From assembly GCF_964355755.1 (NCBI RefSeq), contig NC_092679.1:7502001-7566000 (forward strand): DNA of 64,000 bases, read 5' to 3'. A model generated the notes under the pieces. That model saw only the letters and a list, made by a program, of their open reading frames with translations. It did no database searches and was not told the DNA's origin. Positions 47,146 to 58,301 of this stretch are shown in pieces. How positions within the stretch are numbered: position 1 is the first letter of the stretch; each line of letters begins with the position of its first letter. The position numbers and the translations under genes are program-made. The stretch is from Antedon mediterranea (lineage: Eukaryota; Echinodermata; Crinoidea; Comatulida; Antedonidae).

Positions 47146-47935
47146 CCCTTTTTTGAGACACCCCCATGCAGGGAACACTTTCCCATGAAAAATGATGAGG
47201 GAAAATAAAAGTTTCAACACTACAGGCTAGCACTATTCAGGAAACAGCTCTATTGAGGGGACACTTTCCCATGAATGATGAGGGAAAATAAAAGTTTCAA
47301 CACTACAGGCTAGCACTATTCAGGGAACAGCTCTATTGAGGGGACACTTTCCCATGAATGATGAGGGAAAATAAAAGTTTCAACACTACAGGCTACCACT
47401 ATTCAGGAAACAGCTCTATTGAGGGGACACTTTCCCATGAAAAATGATGAGGGAAAGTAAAAGTTTCAACACTACAGGCTAGCACTATTCAGGGAACAGC
47501 TCTATTGAGGGGACACTTTCCCATGAAAAATGATGAGGGAAAATAAAAGTTTCAACACTACAGGCTAGCACTATTCAGGAAACAGCTCTATTGAGGGGAC
47601 ACTTTCCCATGAATGATGAGGGAAAGTAAAAGTTTCAACACTACAGGCTACCACTATTCAGGGAACAGCTCTATTGAGGGGACACTTTCCCATGAATGAT
47701 GAGGGAAAGTAAAAGTTTCAACACTACAGGCTACCACTATTCAGGAAACAGCTCTATTGAGGGGACACTTTCCCATGAATGATGAGGGAAAGTAAAAGTT
47801 TCAACACTACAGGCTACCACTATTCAGGGAACAGCTCTATTGAGGGGACACTTTCCCATGAATGATGAGGGAAAGTAAAAGTTTCAACACTACAGGCTAC
47901 CACTATTCAGGGAACAGCTCTATTGACACTTTGTC
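47146..47935. repeat. 83-bp tandem satellite, about 9 copies
   Basis: The period is 83 bp, measured at the AACAGCTCTATTGAGGGGAC phrase; some units have 3-4 extra bases (GAAAAATG versus GAATG). Units carry ACACTTTCCCATGAA, ATGATGAGGGAAARTAAAAG, TTTCAACACTACAGGCTA and SCACTATTCAGG. Variants AAAATAAA/AAAGTAAA and GCTAGC/GCTACC shift along the array, with the ACC type more frequent on the right. Confidence 0.95.
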
Positions 47936-48446
47936 AGTCCCCTTAAAAAAGGCTTGTACTGTAATGCTAAAAATACATCATGTATTAAATAAAGAATTGA
48001 TTTAACAGTATTAGTTATTTCACTAAATCATTGCCAGCAGATGTGAGTGATAGTGGGAAATCACACAAGTCTGAATGAGAATGAAGACTTGACAAAGACT
48101 AATAAAAAACAACATTAATAATAACCAACATTAGTTTGAACATTCTATGTTGACATTGTCCAACACAGTTCTTTAATTGTAGACAATGCAATATAACAAT
48201 TTAGGATACAGCCATTTGATCAACAATTTGTATTATAGTGAAAACAAACACTGAATTATTTTGTCATTTTTAGAATAAAAATAATATCATTTAAAACATA
48301 GTTTTGCATAATAAATATTAACATTATAAGTTTTATATCGATGGGTAATAATGCTCTGTTTAAAATTCTGAATACAAATTGTATTGAAAAATGTCAGTAT
48401 GACAAATTTATTGGTATGAAAAAATCTATTTCAATTGATTTGTTTT

Positions 48447-48560
48447 CAATTGATCAGGTGCGTGATAATATTTCAATTGATCAGGTGGTAATATTTCAAT
48501 TGATCAGGTGATAACATTTCAATTGATCAGGTGATAACATTTCAATTGATCAGGTGATGA
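48447..48560. repeat. TTTCAATTGATCAGGTG short tandem repeat
   Basis: Five copies of ATTTCAATTGATCAGGTG with spacers such as ATAAC or GTAAT (period about 24-30 bp). Each unit carries two 6-bp palindromes (CAATTG and TGATCA). Confidence 0.9.
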
Positions 48561-49920
48561 TAAAAAAAAGCAGCAAGCAACAAAATCACATAAATGTCTT
48601 GTCTTATATTAACAATTCAAATGCACTTTCTTAAGGAAGCATGACACATTACTGAAGGTACTGCAGTATATTTGGAAGCAATGATTAACATAAGGATTTG
48701 TATGTAAAGCTACATATTAAAGCTGCAATTAAAATGACATTAATGTTACAATGCAATAACAATGTGAACATATTAAATGTCTTTCCTTACATTAAAAGTG
48801 CCGGTTTTCTTATGTGAAAGTTAGGACACTGTTAATTCGTCTGTAAACTGTCTGAATATACATGTTGCAATACAATATTGTTAAATACAGCAGTTTCATT
48901 TTAAATGAATACATTATTGCATACGAAAATACAACAAAGCATAAGAAAATACAATAAAAGAGCATAGTCATGAACATAACTGTTGTATCATGGTGGTAGC
49001 AAGAAAACAGGAATAACAACACTGGACAACATGCCAAACGAGAGTTTTAAGATATTTGTTAACTCATTCAATAACTAAAACAGGTATGCCAACAACACTC
49101 CTACAAGCTGACAACATTCAAGTTGGTCCAATGTTTGTGAAGAACATTCATGAAACTAGGAATGTTATTAAAATTCTTATTATCCACATACTGTAGTCTA
49201 AATAACATTCTTATTATATATTATCTTTTAAAAAGCCAAAAACAACAAAATATTATAAATTACAGATTAAATATATTATTATACACTGTAGTGTTAAAGT
49301 GTGATATATATAGTTATAAATAATTTTTACTGTGTACAGTATTTATACAAAATATATAGCAAAACCAACAGGAGAAGATTGGACACTGCCACTTCTTGGC
49401 AAACTACTGGTTAAGTCCTAGTCGTTAGTCAATGAATTAATCAATGATATCTCAGATTAAAATATTATATTTAAAAATAATTTGCAGTGAATATACTTGA
49501 CTTAAGAGCGGAAGCAATTTATTTAAATAAGCCTTAACCTTGGTAGATACTAATTGTAATTATGCAGGTATATTTGGCGTATCATATTTGAACATGCTGT
49601 TTGGCACCATATGCTAGGATTTGTAATTACATAAAAAAATGATGGAAATATGTATTTAAGACTGATGCTGTTGTGGTAGTAGTGAATTTCACAACAAAAA
49701 CAACAGAAGAATAATAAAATATGTTTTTTATCGATTAATAAATATTATGATATTAAAGTAAAACACTTCGTTTCTATAGTAAATATTATAACTATTGTAT
49801 ATATAGAACTTTCTGAAAATACAAATAATTTTTTTTTTTAAATGGCATAAAATGAACAACATGAAAGGGAGCTTGTTCCTTAATAGCAAATGAATTTTCT
49901 TTAAAAGGATTAAGTAATAA
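48561..49920. other. Noncoding AT-rich interval
   Basis: No recognisable exon, RNA gene or element ends. Rich in ACAGTA/TACTGT words. Confidence 0.4.
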
Positions 49921-50005
49921 TACTGTTTACGGAAAGCCAAAAAAAGGGAAACCCAAAAAAAGGGGAAACCCAAAAAAAAGGGGAAATCCAAAAAGGGGAA
50001 ACCAA
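49921..50005. repeat. AAAAAAGGGGAAACCC short tandem repeat
   Basis: Five imperfect copies of a 16-18-bp unit (AAAAAAAGGGGAAACCC). The 87-codon minus frame across it (FFLGFPFFWVSLF) is repeat read-through. Confidence 0.85.
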
Positions 50006-53000
50006 AAAGACCAATACATCTTTGAAATCTGTCGCTATTTTAACGCCTAAAAATGGAATTTGATTGTCCTCAGTTTAGGCTGTTCTCAGCTGGGATGTCC
50101 GCCCACTCAGTTTAACGTGATCAAACGCCAAGTTTATTGAACATAATGAATGCATCTGATCATGCATACGCATGGGCTGAATCGTAACCTTATATGTCAA
50201 CACTAAAACCAATTCAATCAGTTATCATTATTCCGATGTATATATTGTTATGCAAATATACAGTATTACAATTTATATAAAATTATTTTTGATTAATCTG
50301 TCAATTTTTATCAAAATATTATTTGATTTTTTACTTTTATACTGTAGATTAATTTTATTACAAGTTGTAGTTTTTACATTTTAAAACTCAATAACTAAAA
50401 AAATATATACAAGGTACACTATTCATCAGCAAGCATATCTACAGAATAGTGTCTTTAAACAAAATTATAAAATTCATTATAATACATGAACAAATACATT
50501 AAAATATATAACTATTAACAATAAAGAACTATATACAAACATACAGTAATAACAGTTTTTTTTACAATTATCGTCCGTCGTCCGTTGAACTCAGTGGATT
50601 CCGGAAATGAAACATGACACTGTGTGCATAATGTGCTTACAGTATTTTGTGAAAGATTCAATTCAAATATGTGTTTCATGAAATTTGGCACCAATTCCAG
50701 TTTTACTTTAACATGATGTTGTTATACTGTTAGCCTCCTAACTAATTGAGAAAAAACTGTTTCCGAACTAAACTTTGAGATTAAATTTTTTGAACAGACA
50801 TGTTTAATATATGACTGGCAATTGAATTAAGCTTGTGACACGTAACTACAGTACCTTAAGAAAAATAACGAGATAGAGTTCATAAAATTATAAGTGGAAA
50901 AAACTTAATGAGTTTAAAAAATAAGGTATTAAATAATGCTGTAGATCCTAGCATTTTTGTCGACACTGTTTCTGTGGGCCTGTTTCTGCTGTGAGCAACT
51001 GGACGAGTGGTTTACTTCCAAATAGAGTAACCAGTTAAATGTTACCAGTTATTGCTTAAAACAGTTACAGTACAATAATGTTAAGAAACAGAAATGCAAA
51101 ACATATTTTAAAATCTACAGTATAATCAAATAATGTTTTTCTGGAATACTGTATGCAGCAGAACAGGCCCAAGTATGCAAACTTGTGAGGTCCAACACTT
51201 AATTTTGAACTTTAAACAGACTGGCAAATATAAGCAAACATACCGAGCCTGTTGAATCGTATAGTATGGTGGAAAATGAAACCTGATGTTATTTTAGCGT
51301 AGGAGTAAAACAATACATACAAATCACACAATACCATTTGCCTTAAATTAAAATCAGGTTTTTTTACAACAGTACTGCAGTAATTAAATATTTTGTTAAG
51401 ATTCTTAAAATTAACCTGAAATACCAAAAAAACTCTGAATCAATATTTAACAGTTTTGATCTCAGTGGCTTGTTGTTTAACAATCAGTATACTGTAGTCT
51501 TGGACAAACATGTGGGCGGAGAGAATCTTCAAGATGAGGAGGTTTTTATGGTAACGTAGTAGTCATCTCTTTAAATAAAATTCAAATCACAACCACCATT
51601 CCAATTGACCTATAAAATAAAAACATACAAAGTTACAGTATTAACAAAAGCGGTAGTTAATATTAAACATACTACTGTATACAGTAGCCCATAAACAGTA
51701 AGCACTTAAACTAAAACATTACAGTATACTGAACTGACTTTAGAAACTTTCATTTTCTGTTACAGGAACCTTTCCTACAGTCAGGTACAACTGGTATAAC
51801 ATATTTTATTATACAATTTACTGTAGCAATGTCATGAGGCAGGAAACAATACTGTTGAAATTTGGGTTTTCGAAAAGTCGAAGTAAAAAAACCCAAAATG
51901 AACTCTGTGCATAAAACGAATTGATTCTAGCAATAAGGTGTTAATTATCATCATTAAAGAGTAAAAATTGTACCATACTGTAGATGGTGTAAATCATTTA
52001 ATAATGTTCATATCTAATAGTAGTGCAGTAGTCTGTAATTCTCAGAATACATTGTTACAGTATGTACAATGCAGTATGTTTTCTCTTTATGGAAATTTAT
52101 AAAAAGAATAAATGAAAAGTTCAGAAACTTCTGAATCTACAGTACAGTACAGTAGTTTATTTATTGGAACATCTGTTTAAACTACAATGTGAGGCAAGAT
52201 CTAAAAATATATTCAGGGGAAAACCTAAGGAAGCAATCATTATAACACAATAGTTTAAACAAACATTATATATAAGGTGAGGAATAAAAATATCAGGGGA
52301 AAACCTATTAGGAGATGAACATAATGATTGAACAATGGTATTTTATAAACTTCTGGAAAAGATCTATACTGTACACTTATGTGGAAATGGAAACAAAAGA
52401 GTAAAAAGTAAATCTAATCTTTCCTGTGTAAAAACCAAAAGCTAAATAACCACTTTTATTTGAAATAGAACAAAAGGTATTGTGTCGCCAACATAACATA
52501 AATTCTGTATTCAAAACATGCAAGATATTTTTAGGAAAGAAGTGATTGTGATTTTACAGTGATTTCGAACAATAGACCCTACCCTTGAATTTTCTACAAC
52601 AATAATTCTATACTGTAGATCTTGTAGAAATACCAAAGGATTAACAAACCACAATTGTATTGATTGAAGAAAAACTAATAAAAAGAAAACTTGACATCAA
52701 GAATCCTTGTAACGATTTTGAGAGCACTCTTCCAATGAATTCACTTCATAAGAATGTCCGAGACTTCCGCTACATAAACAATTAAATGATAACTAAAGAT
52801 TAAATAGTCTTGACTGACCGACCAAGACAAAGTAAGCAATTAAAACCACAAAAACTATGGGAACTAAGCTGGCAATTTCAAACTCATGACATTGATTAGC
52901 ATACTGCACATTACTGTAGCTCTAATGAACAATATTTAATTTATTTTCCAGAATATTTTTAAAACTTATCTATTTTATTCCAGTAGTCCACAAAAATAAT

Positions 53001-53159
53001 ATATTTATTAGACATACAGAATAACTATAGCAGCAGTAAACATTTTTACAGCATTTTAAAATTGAAAAAACCAAGTACTACAGTAATATTGCCATACTGT
53101 ATCTTCAGTAGTTGGCCAAGTGTATTAAGACACTAAATAATTGACCTAATTTAAGGTCA
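50006..53159. other. Noncoding interval downstream of SOCS4/5-like gene, very rich in TACTGTA/TACAGTA
   Basis: AT-rich with a striking density of ACAGTA, TACTGTA and CAGTATA words (for example 51050-51130, 51655-51740, 52020-52160). It could be a long 3' UTR or terminal intron of the minus-strand SOCS gene or simply intergenic. No exon was found. Confidence 0.4.
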
Positions 53160-53370
53160 CACAGCCACTACATTTTATGTAAAACTAAATACTATATGGA
53201 CCTATTTCGATATTTTTTTCATCTTTAAATGGTTAAAAATGTGAAAAATAAGTCGATTCTAACAATTTGATTGTGATGTAATGCAACCACTTTGACCGAT
53301 CGCGTGAAAGGTAAACAAATAAAAGAGCCGCAACTTTTCAGCGAAAATACCAGGTCTTCCCTAGTTTGTA
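53160..53370. mobile_element. Fragment related to the 56932-57908 inverted-repeat element
   Basis: In inverted orientation it matches the core of the 57-kb element: AATACTATATGGACCTATTT, TTAAATGGTTAAAAATGTGA, AAAATAAGTCGATT and TTTTCAGCGAAAATACC. Matching sequences lie at about 57395-57640. Neither terminal arm is present here. Confidence 0.65.
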
Positions 53371-54287
53371 CTGTATTAACAGAAAAAGTAAAGCAATGAG
53401 ACAACAACAGGCTAGGCCTATAGCGTACAATTTTCGTAAGTTACCACTCTTTACCAGCTACTGTAAGCCTACAAAACTAAGCCTAAGCTACAGTATTGTA
53501 GGCTTAAAAATGTCTACGAGAGAACTTTCGATGCAAGCTACTTAGGTAGTGCATTGGTTGGTTTTTCTCTTTTAATCATAATTAACCTTATAACGTAGAT
53601 TTAAGACAAGAAACGACCTGGTTTAAAGTTTTAAAATTTAAGTTAAACGCATTATTTTACAAAACGTCAACAATTACATAGGACTGTACACATCAAAAAT
53701 AAAGTTTTTTTTCCAACAATAACAATGTTGTAAATGTGATGTACTGTACAGCTTACAGACTTTGACCATGGACCTTTGACTACTGTATATAGGTTTACTA
53801 CAATAGGCTGAGCCAATAGCAGTGAGGTAACGTTGGGTCACAGACAAGTTGTGACTTGTTGGCAAAACAATGGCAGAGGAGTGTCTATTTACACACAGTC
53901 AACAAACAACCTAAGGCTTATGCAATAATAAGAAGACGCATTTGCTAGCTGGCCTATACAGTTTAGTCGATGTTTTACAGTACAAATGTCATATAATGTA
54001 ATAATTTCAATTAGAAATAGTGAATTTATTATGAATTAATTTATCTTAATCTCATCTACAGCGGGATGTCTCATTGAAAGGTGGTGTACTTTAAAAACCA
54101 GTGGGTGTCCTTCCTCGTGTAATATTATAACCCTAAAAATTAATTAAAATTCACATGGGACCTGCTATAGTGTTTTACAATATGTGCCTAAAATGGTAAA
54201 AAGCCTTCACAACTATCAAAGTACAGTGTATCATTCACCCAATGTCTAAACCACTGGTTCCTTAATCTGAAAACGAAAACTGAACAC

Positions 54288-54457
54288 TTTTTATTATTTT
54301 AAAATTTGTTAGTAACTGTATTGAATTAATTAATCATGAATTAACTTAACGATATGAATGACAGTACTGTACACTACCATAACAAATTGACGTATCGTTA
54401 ATGTTAGTGTGGTATGTACAATTTTTTAAAAGTGTTTAAATTATATTTTTTACTTAC
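54288..54457 (-). promoter_or_regulatory. SOCS 3' side: splice donor and poly(A) signal candidates
   Basis: A consensus donor (ATT/GTAAGT on the minus strand, GT at 54456-54457) follows the SOCS stop codon after 5 bases. The nearest AATAAA-type signal on the minus strand is at about 54289-54294 (TTTATT on plus). Either the 3' UTR is spliced or the donor is unused. Confidence 0.4.
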
Positions 54458-54462
54458 AATTA

Positions 54463-56088
54463 TTAATATGATATACATGTGTTGGTCAAAGTTTGTCTTC
54501 TTCCACGGGTCTGATGCGGTAAATAATCAATTTCAAACCTTCGAACTCTGACTCTCTGTTTATAATGATATTCTCGTAAATATTCCTTAAAATTTTGTGG
54601 TAATTTTAACAAGTGTATAGCATCATAGGTTACGTTGCTACAGATTATGCCCCGACACAGTTCTTTAAGTGAATGAGGGTTGGGTCTTGGTAAGGGTGTG
54701 GTAAGCATTGGCTCAAAAAACATACAGCAGTTTGGATCTTTGTAGTGTTCCAATAAACCAGTGACTGTATCTGAAGAATAAACACCGGGATCATGTGCGT
54801 CAAAACTGAAACGATGTGACCATTGTTCTAATCTTGCATGTAATGAACGACCATATCGACGAAAACTAACTGAAAATAAAAACTCCTCCTGAGCACTATC
54901 ACGTAAAAGATAAGTGCCTTCTGGTTTGTTCTCTAGCAGTGCATCAGCTTGGTACCGATCTATTTTACCCCAATAACACGGTTTGTCTAAAATGGATTTT
55001 AATTGCGGCACTAAGCAATGAATGTAGTCAATTTGAGTATGAACTGTTCTTGGTATATAACCATTCTGTGTGTGTGAACCAAACTGTCCATATAAGTCCT
55101 GAGTAACGATTGAATTTGATGCATCAACTTGCGACGGAGCCTCGGTTCCTTCGGTCTCATTACTACCAGCTGGAAGTGGTAACCCAGTGTCCAATAACTC
55201 GGCTTGTTCTATCGGTGTTAATACATGACTTCCATTTGAAGCTGGAGTTGTTTGATAATCAGAACGTTTTTTGTCCGTTTCTTTACATTGTTTATCGCTG
55301 CTTGTTCTATTATCAGGTGGTTGACTTTTTGGTTTTTTATTGCGAGACCTTGATCGACTTCTCTTTGCAAAAAATGATCTGCTAGTCTTCTTTTTCGGTG
55401 GGCTTTCATTCTCGTCTTCTTTACGTACATAATTTCTAAGACATCCGTAAAGTGACTGAGATCTACTTCTGTCTCTACATTTATCGTAATCGGAAGACGT
55501 AATATTATCGTCGTCCGAATCACTTGCTTCTTGAACACGGTTTTCCCTATCATCATTTTCTTTCTCTTTACCACGAAATAAAGTCCTAATTTTACTTTTC
55601 CACTGGTCAAAACGACTTCTTTTATAATTTTTTGTAGTGTCTTCACCAGAATCGTCAGAACTATCATATTCGACCGTTATAAAATTTGCTTCTTGATGAG
55701 CAAAAGCACCGTTTTGTATATGGGACCCAGCTCCTCTATGCTTTTCCTTCTCATTTTTTTCAAGCTTATTACTACTAGTACTAGGCCTACTAAGAGAGTT
55801 CGCTGAATGGATTGAAATATTTTCACATGTCAAACTAGGCCTAGTCCCAGAAGAAGATGAATCAGTTGTAATTACAGTTACAGCTTCCACGGGAATCGGT
55901 GGTTCTTCATTTGTATTGGTCTTTTCATCATCATTATTTTCTTGATTGTTATCTGTCCGATTTAAAACTAAAGATCTGGTGACTATATCACGGTGTGCTT
56001 TCTTCTCATCATTAGCTATCAAAAGCAACTCCGGTGATGACTGTGAACGCCGCTTTGTGCTAGCAAACGAACTCGATGAAGAAGCCAT
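54463..56088 (-). CDS. SOCS5: Suppressor of cytokine signaling 5-like (SOCS4/5 type)
   Basis: Single coding exon of 541 residues from the ATG at 56088; a TTG-extended frame upstream is ignored. Residues 1-345 are polar and low-complexity, with [14 protein letters not shown]-like basic patches. The [15 protein letters not shown] segment just before the SH2 domain is characteristic of SOCS4/5. The SH2 domain is about 371-466: [40 protein letters not shown] with the phosphotyrosine-binding Arg near 396, and [11 protein letters not shown]. The SOCS box (473-510) reads [19 protein letters not shown] to [12 protein letters not shown] and in the family binds Elongin B/C and Cullin 5. About 30 basic residues follow. 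The family promotes degradation of, or inhibits, EGFR/JAK signalling. Vertebrates have SOCS4 and SOCS5; this is most simply their common orthologue. Confidence 0.95.
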   Translation of the reverse strand: MASSSSSFASTKRRSQSSPELLLIANDEKKAHRDIVTRSLVLNRTDNNQENNDDEKTNTNEEPPIPVEAVTVITTDSSSSGTRPSLTCENISIHSANSLSRPSTSSNKLEKNEKEKHRGAGSHIQNGAFAHQEANFITVEYDSSDDSGEDTTKNYKRSRFDQWKSKIRTLFRGKEKENDDRENRVQEASDSDDDNITSSDYDKCRDRSRSQSLYGCLRNYVRKEDENESPPKKKTSRSFFAKRSRSRSRNKKPKSQPPDNRTSSDKQCKETDKKRSDYQTTPASNGSHVLTPIEQAELLDTGLPLPAGSNETEGTEAPSQVDASNSIVTQDLYGQFGSHTQNGYIPRTVHTQIDYIHCLVPQLKSILDKPCYWGKIDRYQADALLENKPEGTYLLRDSAQEEFLFSVSFRRYGRSLHARLEQWSHRFSFDAHDPGVYSSDTVTGLLEHYKDPNCCMFFEPMLTTPLPRPNPHSLKELCRGIICSNVTYDAIHLLKLPQNFKEYLREYHYKQRVRVRRFEIDYLPHQTRGRRQTLTNTCISY

Positions 56089-56560
56089 AACTACGACCAC
56101 CAACAAAGTGTGTCCAGCCTAGGCAAATGACTTACAAAACCACGGTACAGTTCGGCGAACAACTCGTGGCCAAACTAGTTTCACACTACAGTCAAAACCT
56201 TCAATGTTTATCGTAAGTTATAAACTTACACAGTATTCATTAAAAATAGTAAATAGTCACGTTCTTTCTACTACTTTCAGCCAGCTAAATGAACGCTCTG
56301 TCAATCGCTCGATATTTTTGAGCATTTCCTTTTCAACCGCCGACCTTCCCTTCTTCATGTGTGCAATGTGGTGAATCGAGAAGTGTGTGTGCTGTGACGT
56401 ACGTGAAGGTTGGAAAATACCAATCGGAAGTAATGACGTCACAAAAGGTTCAAGTCTCCATGTCACGTGGGAATGTTATCGCACTTTGACCCAAAAACTA
56501 ATTTTCGCGCGAAATTTTCAATAATACAACAAACCAAGACCGTCATTTTAAAATGTTGGT
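56089..56560 (-). promoter_or_regulatory. 5' flank of SOCS4/5-like gene
   Basis: Less AT-rich than the surroundings, with CpG-containing stretches, CACGTG (56464-56469), TGACGTCA (56433-56440) and GCGCGAAA (56507-56514) near 56400-56515. The last two resemble CRE- and E2F-type sites. A small minus frame (56257-56466) was not called. Promoter assignment is inference from position. Confidence 0.4.
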
Positions 56561-56599
56561 ATAATTGCGTTTATTCATGCTCCATAATTTGTAAAAAGG

Positions 56600-56925
56600 A
56601 AAAAAAAACGAAGTAGGCTAGGCCTAGCTAGTACTAGTAGTAGTAGGGCTAAAAAATATACATTTTATAGTAATATATGGATAAATTATAGGCTAGGCCT
56701 AACTAGGCTATCATAGGTAGGTAGGCTACCTATCTAGGCCTACTATAGTAGTTAGTAATACTATATAATAGGGTAGGCCTCCCTAGGCCAGTATTAGAAG
56801 ATAGAAGTAGGCCTAAGTATCTAGGGGCCTTGGCCTATATTTATAGAATAAAGGGGTACGTGGCCTACTTGGCTAGGGCTAGGATTCAGAACTTGCATAT
56901 ATTTTTCAATTTATCTTTCAGCATT
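56600..56925. repeat. AGGCCTAG-rich stretch
   Basis: Multiple overlapping TAGGCCTAG, CTAGTAGTAG and AGGTAGGTAGGCT words. Similar clusters occur at 3180-3300, 23900-23970, 27605-27665 and 36515-36560. Confidence 0.6.
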
Positions 56926-56931
56926 CGAATA

Positions 56932-57908
56932 CGTCTTTTTCAATTTCACCAAACGGAAGACATCTTTGATCAATGACAAACAATTCTGTGCAGAGAAGTG
57001 TAAACCAACAGAAATAACAGCGTTTTAAGGGGATTTCAGGACACCATGTTAATTAAAGACCCCTTCCCTGCAATTTTGGACGTTTTTTGGAAATTAATAC
57101 ATATATATCACTTTAAAAACATTAAACCATGTCATTCCTTGTCTTAAATGTACGTTTTATGGTAAATTATAATAAAAAGTGAGAAACAATGCACTACATA
57201 AGTAGCTCGCGGCGATCGACCTCTCGTGGACGGTCTCAGGCCTAGCCTAGCTAGGCTTAGTTTTGTAGGCCTAGCTGGTAAACATCGGTAACGTACGAAC
57301 ATCGTACGCTAGCTATATACCTAGCCTGACGTTGTATAGTTGCTGCATTAATTGTCTTTCTATTTTTGCCAGACTCCGTTGATACAAATTGGGGAAAACC
57401 CGGTATTTTCGCTGAAAAGTTAGGAGTCTTCCATTTGTTTTGGCTTCACGATCGATCGAAAAGTGGGCGAATTACAGGTGAAAAACAACAATATCAATCC
57501 GCGCGCAATGCATTTTGGGATTTATAGCGGGCCGCTATAATTATTAAAATCGATTTATTTTTCACATTTTTAACCGTTTAAAGACGAAAAAAGTTATCGC
57601 AATAGGACCATATAGTATTATTTTTACATTAAATATAGTTTGTGATCTTAAATTAGATCTAAAAAACGTAGGGAATGGGGCTTTAAACCTTTTCTTAAAA
57701 TCTTTCTTTAATCATTTTTTTTAAAGAACATTTACAGTAATTTTTTTTATCATACAATCCTTCGTTCAGGAGTTACAATTTTGTTAATTAACATGGTGTC
57801 CTGAAATCCTCTGAAAACGCTATGTTATTTCTATTATGCTTCCCTGCACTGTATTGTTTGTCATCGATCAAAGATGTCTTCTGTTTCGTGAAAAAGGCGT
57901 ATAGTCTT
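56932..57908. mobile_element. Roughly 1-kb inverted-repeat (foldback/MITE-like) element
   Basis: The left arm (56932-57056) is the reverse complement of the right arm (57783-57908), with about 80 percent identity by eye. Shared blocks: GAAGACATCTTTGATCRATG, ACAAACAATWCWGTGCAG, GAAATAACA, GGATTTCAGGACACCATGTT and AATTAA. The core includes CpG-rich islands near 57210 and 57500-57530. No ORF is visible and the target duplication is not resolved. It lies in the divergent interval between the SOCS4/5-like and WDHD1 genes. Confidence 0.7.
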
Positions 57909-58301
57909 CAGTTTGAAAGAGTATAATCATAAGCATTTTAAATTTTAAATCAACAAAATTGTTTTATTTCGAAAGTTATGAATGAAATAAGGTGAAAAAT
58001 TTGGCACACTCACAGGCTTTGTTTACATATCAAAATCCCCACCCCGCGTTTGTGACCTTGTACACAAATAGTCCCTGGGTGAAAAATACTGCTAAAACAC
58101 ATTTTATAAACATATTTTTATTTTGAAAGTTGATGATAGTTGAAATATATTTATGTTAAATTCTTGTTTAACTGTATTATACATCCAAAGGCAAATTACA
58201 AAAAAAAATGACAATGCTGTGGGTATCAGTGGCAGGATCTCAATGGAGATACAAAAAAAAAAAGCTAAAAGCTGAATCAAACTTTATTATACATATAGAA
58301 A
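57909..58301 (+). promoter_or_regulatory. 5' flank/UTR of WDHD1
   Basis: Moderately AT-rich, with a CCCCACCCCGCG patch near 58040. A-rich runs lie just before the ATG at 58302. No defined promoter element was recognised. The upstream boundary is the inverted-repeat element. Confidence 0.35.
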
